A stretch of DNA of 64,000 nucleotides from Paludibacteraceae bacterium (lineage in GTDB: Bacteria; Bacteroidota; Bacteroidia; Bacteroidales; Paludibacteraceae). A program made the position numbers and the translations under genes. Under the pieces are notes generated by a model, which worked only from the letters and a program-made list of their open reading frames with translations, made no database searches and was not told the origin of the DNA. Below are positions 24,584-32,961 of this stretch, one piece after another; positions within the stretch are counted from its first letter, which is position 1; each line of letters starts with the position of its first letter. The stretch is from assembly GCA_905233375.1 (NCBI GenBank), contig CAJOEJ010000003.1:35662-99661 (forward strand), written 5' to 3'.

Positions 24584-25528
24584 TTAGAACGGGGTATCGG
24601 ACATGAAACTACGCGATGATTGCACGTAAGCGTCAACAGCCTGGTCATAGACGGTGAAATCCAGCTTGAAGGGAATATGATGGAACAACTCGCGTATCTC
24701 CTCCCATTCTTTTTCGATCACCAGCGCATCCAGGGCTTGGAGGAAACCGGTAAAACGGAGAAGGACTCCTGTTTTGCCGAGCATTCCGAGCGACCAGACC
24801 ATTGAACTGACGGTTCTGTAATCAAGCACCGTGGTGCTGATATTGGCACCGCCCACGATGTCCAGCGTATTCTGGTAGAGTATGCGTTCCGCTTCTTTCT
24901 CGGACACAGGAGTGGACTGTCTTGCGCACAGATACAGGTACGCGCTATCCGCCAGACGCGATCTGTCTATCGGGGCGTCAGACGGCAGACGCAACCTCAT
25001 CTGCAGGTAGTTATAGTCATGGGCTAACGCTTCCTGATGGGCAACAATGAACTCCAACGGGAAATGGTGGACGATCACTTTAGCCGCCTGCCATTCGTGG
25101 AAATACTGCCAGACATCTTCTACATACGGGGTGTAGAAATCATCCCAGTTGGTATCCAGGAACCGCAATGCAAATTGCCGGTCGATGGCGATATTCTCAA
25201 AGAAAGCGCAGAGGATCTTCTTTTGTTCCGCAAAGGATGCAAACGGCACGCGCTTCTTCAGTTCGGCTCGTGCTTTGACGATCCTGCCTTTGGTGGTGTA
25301 GTCTTTGAGCAACTGGTTGAGAGACTTGTTGCGGGGAACAGGATCAAACTGATGGGCAAAACGTTCGTCTGCTTTGGCTTTACGCCGGAGTTCCGATTCA
25401 ATCCAATACGGGCAATAGTTGTCCGGAGCCGTCAGCGTCTCGTCTTGAAGGGAGACAGCTAAAGCATATCGTATTTTGTCGTGAAGGGCGAACGGATCCA
25501 CCCTTTTGTCAAGTTCTTGGGCTGTCAT
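24584..25528 (-). CDS. Hypothetical protein
   Basis: A 314-residue soluble protein not assigned to a known family. It is mostly helical by composition, with Arg/Lys-rich early segments (ESELRRKAKADERFAHQF, RIVKARAELKKRV) and a long middle containing YFHEWQAAKVIVHHFPLEF. It is tightly linked to the next gene, which suggests the pair acts together. It lies about 50 nt downstream of the AI-2E-type transporter gene. A charged start, MTAQELDKRVDPFALHDKI, without a signal peptide points to the cytoplasm. Confidence 0.7.
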   Translation of the reverse strand: MTAQELDKRVDPFALHDKIRYALAVSLQDETLTAPDNYCPYWIESELRRKAKADERFAHQFDPVPRNKSLNQLLKDYTTKGRIVKARAELKKRVPFASFAEQKKILCAFFENIAIDRQFALRFLDTNWDDFYTPYVEDVWQYFHEWQAAKVIVHHFPLEFIVAHQEALAHDYNYLQMRLRLPSDAPIDRSRLADSAYLYLCARQSTPVSEKEAERILYQNTLDIVGGANISTTVLDYRTVSSMVWSLGMLGKTGVLLRFTGFLQALDALVIEKEWEEIRELFHHIPFKLDFTVYDQAVDAYVQSSRSFMSDTPF

Positions 25529-25578
25529 AATGTCAAATTGTTTTTAAGCGGTTAACTATTGCAAAATGCGGTTTTGGG

Positions 25579-26574
25579 TCACTTTTGACCGGCAATAAAA
25601 TGCTTGTAATATGCGATTCCGAGTGTGGTCATCGGCAACGCGATGATCATTCCGATAACGCCGAATACAGCTCCCCATATACTGAGCGAGAGCAAGATGG
25701 CTGCCGGTCCGAGTCCTGTCACTTTACCCATGATTTTCGGTACCAGTACCAGGTCCTGCAAGGTCTGAATGACGATAAACACGACAGCCAGACAGAGCAG
25801 CGTGACCCATACGGGTCTGCCCGTTTGCGCCGACTGAACGAGACAGAGCAGTATGCACGGCGGGATGCCCAGAGCCTGCATGTATGGTACCAGATTGAGG
25901 ATACCGATGATGAGTCCCATGGCGATACCCATCGGCATGCCGATGATAGTGAAGCCGATGGCAAACAGAACGCCTACGATCAATGCCACCAGCCCCTGTC
26001 CGCGGAAATAAGCGTTCATGTTCCGGTCTATATCCTGCATGATCTTCCGGGCTTTGGAACGGTATTTAACCGGCACGTAGTCAATCCAATGCGCGCGTAT
26101 CTTCGGAAAATCGATCATCAGGAAGATGAGGTACATCAGGGCGATGAAGATGACCACCAATTCGGCTAACCAACTCAGTCCGCCTGTAATCCATCCGCCT
26201 ACCTTGGGCAAGAGACTCTTGATACCGTCACGCACCTCGGGGTAGGAGAGGACGGACTCCAGGTTCAATCCGTCGAGCGTGGAGTGAATCTTCTCCTGCT
26301 GCTCGGGAGTGAAGTACTTGTCCGCATCGAAATCGGCGAAATACTGCTCCACGCCCACCGCCGCCGACTTGACTTCCCTGCCGATAGCGGGGATCAGCAG
26401 ATAAACGGACAGCGTGAGCACACCAACAAACAGCAACAACACAATCGTTACGGACAAACCGCGGAACTTGACCTTGCATCTATGCTGCACAAACTCCACC
26501 AGCGGATCCAGCAGATACGCCAGCAGGAAACTGACGAAGAACGGCAACAGGACGCCGTATAAACGGGACAGCAT
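25579..26574 (-). CDS. AI-2E family (PerM/YdiK-type) transporter
   Basis: A 331-residue membrane protein with about eight helices. The family signature is present: GVLLPFFVSFLLAYLLDPLV, then a soluble insert rich in charged residues, IGFTIIGMPMGIAMGLIIGILNLVPYMQALG, and LVLVPKIMGKVTGLGPAAILLSL. Members export small molecules or act as Na+/H+ antiporters; the substrate is not predictable. Only one start is available (5 nt after the previous stop), and the usual ~20 residues before the first helix are missing, so the N-terminus is slightly short. Confidence 0.88.
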   Translation of the reverse strand: MLSRLYGVLLPFFVSFLLAYLLDPLVEFVQHRCKVKFRGLSVTIVLLLFVGVLTLSVYLLIPAIGREVKSAAVGVEQYFADFDADKYFTPEQQEKIHSTLDGLNLESVLSYPEVRDGIKSLLPKVGGWITGGLSWLAELVVIFIALMYLIFLMIDFPKIRAHWIDYVPVKYRSKARKIMQDIDRNMNAYFRGQGLVALIVGVLFAIGFTIIGMPMGIAMGLIIGILNLVPYMQALGIPPCILLCLVQSAQTGRPVWVTLLCLAVVFIVIQTLQDLVLVPKIMGKVTGLGPAAILLSLSIWGAVFGVIGMIIALPMTTLGIAYYKHFIAGQK

Positions 26575-26579
26575 GCCGG

Positions 26580-27086
26580 TTATTTGTTGAACAGGCTACG
26601 GATGACGTTCCATGCCGTCTGCGCCAGTTGGGAGTAGTGGTTGTACATCGCCTGCGCAAAGCGCACATGTCCGTTCAGCCGTTCGCGCTGGACAGCAGCA
26701 CGCCCTTCGGCACGCAGCGACTCGTATTTCAGTTCCTCTGCGTTCTTCAAACCGCTCAGTTTGCGGATAATGGGGTCGATAAACAGCTGCTTGCTGCACG
26801 CGATCAGTACCGGGATAAGCAATAGGTAGAACGCTCCGACAATCAGGCATGCCGCCCACGCCGGCACGCATTGCGCCAATGCCAGTACCGCAGCAACCGC
26901 GCAGAAGGCGAGTACGGCAAATGCCACAAGAATGAGGCAGATGGTCAACAACAACGCACCTACCACGCTACTGGCATTGTCCACCGCTTTCAGGCGGGCT
27001 ACTTCGTATTCCGCTTTGGCAAACGTCTCTACTTCGGACAGGATTTCATCCTTCTTTTCTTTCCATTCATTCATTTCGTTTTCCAT
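26580..27086 (-). CDS. Phage holin superfamily III / Holin-X-type membrane protein
   Basis: A 168-residue protein: an N-terminal amphipathic segment (WKEKKDEILSEVETFAKAEYEVARLKAVD), then two hydrophobic helices (about residues 44-105), then a basic helical tail. This is the arrangement of the Holin-X group, common in bacterial chromosomes next to YtxH genes and not evidence of phage here. It follows the ytxH-like gene by 13 nt. Start MENEMNEWKEK was chosen because it gives the family N-terminus; codons further upstream overlap the ytxH-like gene. Confidence 0.8.
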   Translation of the reverse strand: MENEMNEWKEKKDEILSEVETFAKAEYEVARLKAVDNASSVVGALLLTICLILVAFAVLAFCAVAAVLALAQCVPAWAACLIVGAFYLLLIPVLIACSKQLFIDPIIRKLSGLKNAEELKYESLRAEGRAAVQRERLNGHVRFAQAMYNHYSQLAQTAWNVIRSLFNK

Positions 27087-27099
27087 CGTTGTTAGGGTG

Positions 27100-27327
27100 T
27101 TATGCTTCGCCGGCAGGTTGTTCGTCCGCAGCCTGTCCGGCTGCTTTGATGTCTTGTTTCGCGTGTTCGCAGCATTCCTGGATCTTGTCCTTTGCCTGCG
27201 ATGCGAGGTCACGCAATTCTTCCCGCATTTCTTTACCGGAATCAGACATGAGCCACATGGCTCCTGCGACTCCTACCGCTACGCCCGCTGTGAACATCAG
27301 CGCGCCTTTCATCAGTTTGTTTATCAT
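27100..27327 (-). CDS. YtxH-domain small membrane protein
   Basis: A 75-residue protein with one N-terminal membrane segment (ALMFTAGVAVGVAGAMWLM) and a charged helical tail (SGKEMREELRDLASQAKDKI), the YtxH layout. It is envelope- or stress-associated in other bacteria; its precise role is unknown. It sits 18 nt after cysS and just before the Holin-X-type gene, a common pairing in Bacteroidota. Confidence 0.85.
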   Translation of the reverse strand: MINKLMKGALMFTAGVAVGVAGAMWLMSDSGKEMREELRDLASQAKDKIQECCEHAKQDIKAAGQAADEQPAGEA

Positions 27328-27345
27328 ATGAAAATCATTTTGTTG

Positions 27346-28833
27346 TTAAATAGACCATTCAAAGCCGTCTTTGGTATCTTTGATCTGGAACCCGAGTGCC
27401 GTCAGTTCGTTGCGGATACGGTCGGATGTGGCCCAGTCCTTGTTCTGCTTGGCTTCCAGACGGATTCCGAGCAGCAGGTCGATCGCGCCGTGGAAAGCCT
27501 GTAGCCTACCTCCGTCTCCTCCCTGAAGGGAAGAGCCACCCTCCTCGAGACGCAGTCCCAGGATGTCGATGGCAAACGTCTTCCATACGTCGCGCAACTC
27601 GTTCAGATCCGCTTCGCTGATGGTACCTTTGCCGTCCCACACCGTATTAATCGCGCGCGCGCTGTCGAAGAGTGCCGCAATGACAAACGGCGAGTTGAGG
27701 TCGTCGTCCATAGCGTCCACGCAGCGTTGACGCAGGTTTGCTATGTCGATTCCCTTTGTCCCTTGTACATTGTCACTTTGTACTTTCTGCAGTCGTGCAT
27801 AGGCTTCCTGCATGCGTTGCAGACCCTTCTCAGCCGCTTCAAGCGCTTCGGATGAGAAATCGACAGTTGAGCGGTAGTGTGCCTGGAGGATGAAGAAACG
27901 GATGACCATCGGACCAAACGGCTTGCTCAAAAGCGGATGGTTTCCGCTGAAGAACTGTTCGAGGGTGATAAAGTTGTTGTAACTCTTACCCATCTTCTTG
28001 CCGGCGATGGTGATCATGTTATTGTGCATCCAGTAGCGCACGGATTCATGCCCGAGTGCTGCGCAGCTCTGCGTGATCTCCGCCTCATGGTGAGGGAAGA
28101 TCAGATCCAGTCCGCCGCCGTGAATGTCGAAGGTCTCTCCCAAGTACTTGGTACCCATCGTCGAGCACTCCATGTGCCATCCCGGGAATCCTTCGGACCA
28201 CGGCGAAGGCCAGTGCATGATGTGCTCCGGCGAGGCTTTCTTCCACAACGCGAAGTCGTAACTGTGCTTCTTCTCCTCCTGTCCGTCCAGTTCACGCGTC
28301 TCCGTCACGATGTCGTTCAGGTTGCGTCCGCTTAACTTGCCATAAGGAAAATCCTTCGCATATTTCTCCACGTCCATATAGACGCTCCCGTTCGATACAT
28401 AGGCGTAACCTCTGTCGAGAATCTTCTGCACAAACGCAATCTGCTCGATGATGTGTCCGGATGCATGGGGCTCGATGGACGGCGGCAGTACGTTGAGCGC
28501 CGCCATATCACGATGGTAGCGGTTGGTGTAGTACTGTACCACCTCCATAGGCTCCAACTGCTCCAACCGGGCTTTCTTGGCTATCTTGTCCTCCCCTTCG
28601 TCCGCATCGTGCTCGAGGTGTCCCACGTCGGTGATGTTCCGCACGTAGCGTACTTTGTAGCCCAGATATTGGAGGTACCGGTACAGCAAGTCAAACGTGA
28701 TAGCCGGACGTGCGTGTCCCAGATGTGCGTCGCCATATACGGTCGGACCGCAGACATACATGCCCACGTGTCCATCGTGCAGGGGCTTGAACGTCTCTTT
28801 GTAGCGTGTAAGAGAATTATAAATTTCCAACAT
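27346..28833 (-). CDS. cysS: Cysteinyl-tRNA synthetase
   Basis: A 495-residue class I aaRS that charges tRNA-Cys. Visible are the zinc Cys in [20 protein letters not shown] (HIGH-type motif GHAR), [19 protein letters not shown] and the KMSKS-type [10 protein letters not shown]. The C-terminal DALR-like part carries two insertions made of repeat DNA: heptads at 27755-27783 ([12 protein letters not shown]) and a CTCCCT-GAAGGG-type hairpin element near 27515-27545 ([13 protein letters not shown]). It is the first gene of the long operon running to 22139; its promoter is at about 28890-28930. Confidence 0.95.
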   Translation of the reverse strand: MLEIYNSLTRYKETFKPLHDGHVGMYVCGPTVYGDAHLGHARPAITFDLLYRYLQYLGYKVRYVRNITDVGHLEHDADEGEDKIAKKARLEQLEPMEVVQYYTNRYHRDMAALNVLPPSIEPHASGHIIEQIAFVQKILDRGYAYVSNGSVYMDVEKYAKDFPYGKLSGRNLNDIVTETRELDGQEEKKHSYDFALWKKASPEHIMHWPSPWSEGFPGWHMECSTMGTKYLGETFDIHGGGLDLIFPHHEAEITQSCAALGHESVRYWMHNNMITIAGKKMGKSYNNFITLEQFFSGNHPLLSKPFGPMVIRFFILQAHYRSTVDFSSEALEAAEKGLQRMQEAYARLQKVQSDNVQGTKGIDIANLRQRCVDAMDDDLNSPFVIAALFDSARAINTVWDGKGTISEADLNELRDVWKTFAIDILGLRLEEGGSSLQGGDGGRLQAFHGAIDLLLGIRLEAKQNKDWATSDRIRNELTALGFQIKDTKDGFEWSI

Positions 28834-29266
28834 GAAATCAATTAGTTATTTGTTCATTTACCATTTACTGTTTGTAGGTCGTCGGACCTTTGCGGCTGCA
28901 AAGATACAAAAAATATTTCATTCACGCAAGAAAAAAGCGATTTTTTTGACAATTATACTTTCCCCTTTTATGCGATTAAAACATAATCCCCCTAAAATAA
29001 TAGCATCTCGAGACCATCATAGACAATAAACGAGACTGTTACCTGATAGCACCGAACCCTCGTACTGGCAAATGTCTTTTCCTAAATTTACTAGACAGTT
29101 TTTTCTATTTTTATCTCAAGTGTACTACATTTCAAAAATTTATTGGATTTTTTTCTATATAAATTTGCACATATCAAAAATTTTTTGTACCTTTGCAACC
29201 GAATTGGTGTGTTTGCCAACTTTAATAGCACAACTGTTTGATACAAATAACTAACCATCAACTTAT
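28834..29266. promoter_or_regulatory. Divergent promoter region between cysS and the solenoid protein gene
   Basis: No gene is seen in these 433 bases. The leftward cysS promoter has TATCTTTG (minus strand, near 28898) with a TCTTGCGTGAAT upstream element. The rightward promoter has TTTGCACATATC (about 29164) and TACCTTTG (about 29189-29196), giving a leader of about 65 nt. A short ATTTACC-type repeat lies at about 28855-28872. The AT-rich middle shows nothing else I can support. Confidence 0.65.
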
Positions 29267-31234
29267 ATGAAAAAACTCTTACTCTCCATTGCGCTCATTT
29301 TGCCCTTGGCAATGAATGCGCAGGATCCAGTCCCGACAGTGGTTCTGGACACGGTCTCTAAAGCCCTTACCCTTCAGGACGGCGACGTAGTCAGCGGCCC
29401 GCTTCTTCAAACATGGCCAATTAACATTGCGGCGGATGCTACCATCACGCTCTTCAACGTGGACATCAACAGTGCTGGAGCAGAAACCAATTCCTACAAT
29501 TTCCCATGCCTCAGTTGTGACGGCGATGCAACGATTAAACTCCGTGGCGACAATGTGGTACGGGCTTACCGCTCCATGCATTCCGCCATTTGGTTTAAAC
29601 CGGACTACACGCTGACCATCGAGGACGATGGTTCGGGTACGGGTTCGCTGACAGCAAGCAGCATTTCCAATGCAGCGGCTATCGGTGGAGGTGGTAACTA
29701 CCAGTATAACAAACCTGCTGACCGATCATGCGGAAACATCATCATTAACAGCGGCATTATTACTGCCACAGGTAATAACGGTGGAGCCGGTATTGGCGCT
29801 GGAGAAAAGTGGAGCAGCGGAGATAAAAATTACTGCGGGAATATTACCATTAACGGCGGTACGATTACGGCAATCGGTGCCGGCACCAATTCCGGTGCAG
29901 GTATAGGCGGCGGAGATAGTTATGGCGAGTGCGGCAATATTACCATCAACGGCGGTACAATCATAGCAAGCAGTAACAACTCTGCTGCTATTGGTGTAGG
30001 AGGCTGGGATAGTGATTGTGGCAATATTCTCATTACCGGTGGTAATATCACAGCGACTGCTACAAATGGTACTGCAATCGGCGGTACAAGCACGCTCGCT
30101 GACTGCGGCAATATTACCATTACAGGTGGTACGGTAAATGCCTCTTCCTCCAACGGCGCCGGTATCGGTGCAGACCAAGGTTCCGGATCGGTAGGAAACA
30201 TCACCATCAGCGGTGGTACGGTTATAGCAATCAGTACAGGTGGCGGTGCAGGAATAGGAGCCGGTAACAATTGTGGCTGTGGTGCTATTTTTATCAATGG
30301 TGGCAACGTAACGGCTTCCAGTAGCGGTTCTTCTGCTGCTATCGGTGGTGGTGCTAATGCGGGAGCTACTTGCGCAAGCATAACGATTACGGAAGGGGTG
30401 GAAAGTCTGGTGGCCACCAACACATCCCAATATAATTATAATGCCATCGGAAACGGCGGAAAAAATAACTGCGGTCCGGTGACTATTTATGGACAGGAAG
30501 TGGAAGCCGGCAAAATTACGAACGATGTTGCTTTCCCGCTGGATTTGAGCGATGCAGCAAACGACAACAAAGCATCATTGACCGAATTGATTGGTATTCC
30601 GTTCCCGCAGATAATCATCAACCGTACGCTCTATAAGGACGGTTATTTCAATACGCTCTGTCTGCCGTTTGACCTGACCGAGGAGCAGATCGCCGCCAGC
30701 GAACTGGCAGAATGCGAACTCTATTCATTCGGCTCCGCGGAATACACCGGCACAACCCTCAAATTGGGCATCGTGGAAGAGACATCCATCGTGGCAGGAA
30801 AGCCGTACCTCATCCGTTGGACTACCGCGGGACCGGACATCGCGGCTCTCAACTTCAGCAATGTGACCATCGCTGCAAGTGAAGGTACAGAAGTAGCAGC
30901 CAACGGAGTGAAGTTTGTCGGTACTATCGGGCGTACCACTCTGCCCAAGAGCGAGAATTATCTCTTCCTTGGCGCACAGGATGTGCTCAAATGGTCCGCT
31001 TCTACTGACGCTTCGTCCATGAAGGGCTTCCGTGCATACTTCATTGTGAACGGAAGTGCTGCACCGGCGCAACATGCACCCGCACGTTTCGTCATCATCC
31101 CCAAAGCACCGACTGCCATCGAGAACCAAATGGTGAATGATAACTGCCAAAATGGTAAATGGATAAAGGATGGCGTGCTCGTTATCGAGAAAAACGGCGC
31201 ACTCTATAACGCGCAAGGACAGATTATTAAATAA
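29267..31234 (+). CDS. Secreted beta-solenoid repeat surface protein
   Basis: A 655-residue protein with a signal peptide (LPLAMNAQ-DP). Residues ~150-390 are repeats of 28-31 residues of the form NITINGGTITA...NGAGIGGG..., six or more copies, which should fold as a right-handed beta helix; Gly/Asn/Thr dominate. Residues ~440-620 form a globular region of a type common after such repeats in Bacteroidales (FNTLCLPFDLTEEQI, AGKPYLIRW, SMKGFRAYFIV). The final WIKDGVLVIEKNGALYNAQG resembles a type IX sorting tail. A surface or carbohydrate-contact role is inferred. A tiny gene follows 55 nt downstream. Confidence 0.85.
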   Translation: MKKLLLSIALILPLAMNAQDPVPTVVLDTVSKALTLQDGDVVSGPLLQTWPINIAADATITLFNVDINSAGAETNSYNFPCLSCDGDATIKLRGDNVVRAYRSMHSAIWFKPDYTLTIEDDGSGTGSLTASSISNAAAIGGGGNYQYNKPADRSCGNIIINSGIITATGNNGGAGIGAGEKWSSGDKNYCGNITINGGTITAIGAGTNSGAGIGGGDSYGECGNITINGGTIIASSNNSAAIGVGGWDSDCGNILITGGNITATATNGTAIGGTSTLADCGNITITGGTVNASSSNGAGIGADQGSGSVGNITISGGTVIAISTGGGAGIGAGNNCGCGAIFINGGNVTASSSGSSAAIGGGANAGATCASITITEGVESLVATNTSQYNYNAIGNGGKNNCGPVTIYGQEVEAGKITNDVAFPLDLSDAANDNKASLTELIGIPFPQIIINRTLYKDGYFNTLCLPFDLTEEQIAASELAECELYSFGSAEYTGTTLKLGIVEETSIVAGKPYLIRWTTAGPDIAALNFSNVTIAASEGTEVAANGVKFVGTIGRTTLPKSENYLFLGAQDVLKWSASTDASSMKGFRAYFIVNGSAAPAQHAPARFVIIPKAPTAIENQMVNDNCQNGKWIKDGVLVIEKNGALYNAQGQIIK

Positions 31235-31288
31235 TCTAAATGGTCCAATAAATGATTTAATGGTAAATGATTAAATGGTAAATGCCTT

Positions 31289-31420
31289 ATGACAACTAAG
31301 AAATTATATACTCAACCCCTTATTGAGACCGTGTCCTTTTTCCATTCCTCTGCCATTTGTGTAGGCAGTGATGGAGCTTTCCAAATCGGAGGAGAAGACA
31401 TACAGGAAGATGCCCGTTAA
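31289..31420 (+). CDS. 43-residue companion peptide downstream of surface protein
   Basis: A short frame (start MTTKKLYTQPLIETVSFF, end GGEDIQEDAR) with a good ATG. Similar 40-60-residue proteins starting KK-Y-QP-I and holding a single CVGS-type Cys are frequent after surface-protein genes in Prevotella-like Bacteroidales, from general knowledge. It lies between the surface protein and a strong terminator, so it is probably co-transcribed. Its function is unknown. A signal peptide is not evident. Confidence 0.6.
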   Translation: MTTKKLYTQPLIETVSFFHSSAICVGSDGAFQIGGEDIQEDAR

Positions 31421-31480
31421 ACGGCACGGATACAATACATCCGTCCGGCACAGATGCCAAATTATCCATCCTGAACGGAC

Positions 31481-31527
31481 AAAAAATGTCCCCCGCTCAT
31501 AATCGAGTGGGGGATGTTTTTGTCTGA
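31481..31527 (+). terminator. Rho-independent terminator (bidirectional)
   Basis: CCCCCGCTC (31490-31498) pairs with GAGTGGGGG (31505-31513), followed by ATGTTTTTG and preceded by six A residues. It can end the rightward surface-protein transcript and also the leftward nagB transcript, whose stop is at 31541. Confidence 0.85.
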
Positions 31528-31540
31528 TACCCGATGGCTG

Positions 31541-32350
31541 TTACAGCAGCGTCTGCGGGTCAAGATTGTTGCGCTCAATGTCCTTGAAGTAATTGAACGT
31601 AGCCACCTTGAGTTCGTCGCAAGCGGCTTCGTCGCACACGATGATACCATGCTGGTGCATCTGGAGAGCTGAAACGGTCCACATGTGGCTGACCGGCTCC
31701 TCGATAGCGTGCTGGAGGGCACGGGCTTTGTTATGACCGTTGACCATGATGAGCACTTCTTTGGCGTCCATGACGGTTCCTACACCCACGGTGAGCGCCG
31801 TCTTGGGTACCAGGTTCACATCGTTGTTGAAGAAACGGCTGTTGGCGATGATGGTGTCGGTCGTCAGCTCTTTCTTGCGCGTACGGCTCGTCAGAGACGA
31901 ACCCGGTTCGTTGAACGCGATATGTCCGTCAGGACCTATACCGCCGAGGAACAGATGAATACCGCCGATATTACGGATTTTCTCTTCGTAGCGGGCGCAC
32001 TCTGCTGCCAGATCAGGAGCGTTGCCGTTCAGGATATTGACGTTCTCCTTGCGGATGTCAATATGACTGAAGAAGTTATTCCACATGAAGCTGTGGTAAC
32101 TCTCCGGGTGCTCTTCCGGCAGGTTCACGTACTCGTCCATATTGAAGGTAACGACATTCCGGAAGCTCACTTTGCCGGCTTTATTCAACGCAATCAGGGC
32201 TTTGTACATACCGAGCGGCGAACTGCCGGTCGGAAGACCTAATACAAACGGTTTGCTCTCTTTGGGGTCAAACTCATTGATTCGTTTTGCTACATAATTT
32301 GCCGCCCATTGGCTCAGCAAATCATAAGAAGGTTCAATAATTACTCGCAT
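31541..32350 (-). CDS. nagB: Glucosamine-6-phosphate deaminase
   Basis: A 269-residue enzyme that converts glucosamine-6-P to fructose-6-P and ammonia. Signature features are [23 protein letters not shown] (catalytic Asp), [23 protein letters not shown] (catalytic His and Asp/Glu) and the C-terminal [16 protein letters not shown]. The length is typical. It lies downstream of the thioredoxin lipoprotein gene with a 33-nt gap. It supplies amino-sugar carbon to glycolysis. Confidence 0.96.
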   Translation of the reverse strand: MRVIIEPSYDLLSQWAANYVAKRINEFDPKESKPFVLGLPTGSSPLGMYKALIALNKAGKVSFRNVVTFNMDEYVNLPEEHPESYHSFMWNNFFSHIDIRKENVNILNGNAPDLAAECARYEEKIRNIGGIHLFLGGIGPDGHIAFNEPGSSLTSRTRKKELTTDTIIANSRFFNNDVNLVPKTALTVGVGTVMDAKEVLIMVNGHNKARALQHAIEEPVSHMWTVSALQMHQHGIIVCDEAACDELKVATFNYFKDIERNNLDPQTLL

Positions 32351-32383
32351 AAAATTATGTATGATTTATAAATTCTCTATATT

Positions 32384-32935
32384 TTAATCGGTGACGATAT
32401 CGATATTGAAGACAAGCCAGTATAACTCCACCTCCTCCATATTCACACCGACGATTTTGCCGTTTTTGTCAATCAGTACGGTATGAGGGATATATTGGAC
32501 GTTATACTTGTCGGAACACGGGTGTGCTGCATCTTCGTGCAACTGCGGCCAGGGCATGTTCTCTTCACTCAATGCGGTTTTCCATGCCGTGATGTCCTGA
32601 TCGACCGAGCAGCTGACTATCTGTAATTTGTTTTCGCCTTTATTGCAGGAGTACAGGTCTTTGAGCAGCGGAATGAACCGGCGGCAAGGACCGCACCAAG
32701 ATGCCCAGAAATCCACGAGCACATAGTCCGTTTTGCCGACAAAGTCACTAAGCGACATCTCGTCTCCATTGGGCGTAAGGGCGGTGAAATCCAGGTACAT
32801 AGCCTCTTCCGTAACTGCAGATGCCTCTTGTCCGGCTGCCTGTTCCTGATTTGCCTGCTCCTCTTGTTGGGCAGGTTTCTTTGCGCAGCCGACTATCGTC
32901 AGCGCTGCAACAAGTATTAATAAGTACTTTTTCAT
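32384..32935 (-). CDS. TlpA/ResA-type thioredoxin-fold lipoprotein
   Basis: A 183-residue lipoprotein (lipobox TIVGC, then an Ala/Gln/Glu-rich linker) with an AhpC/TSA-thioredoxin domain. The redox site is WCGPC in DFWASWCGPCRRF, and the cis-Pro region is YNVQYIPHTVLIDKNG. It probably reduces or isomerises disulphides in the periplasm. The tail MEEVELYWLVFNIDIVTD is atypical. The gene is 26 nt downstream of glgB on the same strand. Confidence 0.9.
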   Translation of the reverse strand: MKKYLLILVAALTIVGCAKKPAQQEEQANQEQAAGQEASAVTEEAMYLDFTALTPNGDEMSLSDFVGKTDYVLVDFWASWCGPCRRFIPLLKDLYSCNKGENKLQIVSCSVDQDITAWKTALSEENMPWPQLHEDAAHPCSDKYNVQYIPHTVLIDKNGKIVGVNMEEVELYWLVFNIDIVTD

Positions 32936-32961
32936 GTTTGTTTCCTTTCATTTGTTATTTC

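Noticed and set aside
26580..27086. Prophage suggested by the holin-like protein
   Set aside because: No lysis, head or tail genes are present, and Holin-X/YtxH pairs are ordinary chromosomal genes.
29726..30430. Long antisense frames opposite the beta-solenoid repeats
   Set aside because: They arise from the periodic Gly/Asn codons of the solenoid gene and have no start signal or family match.
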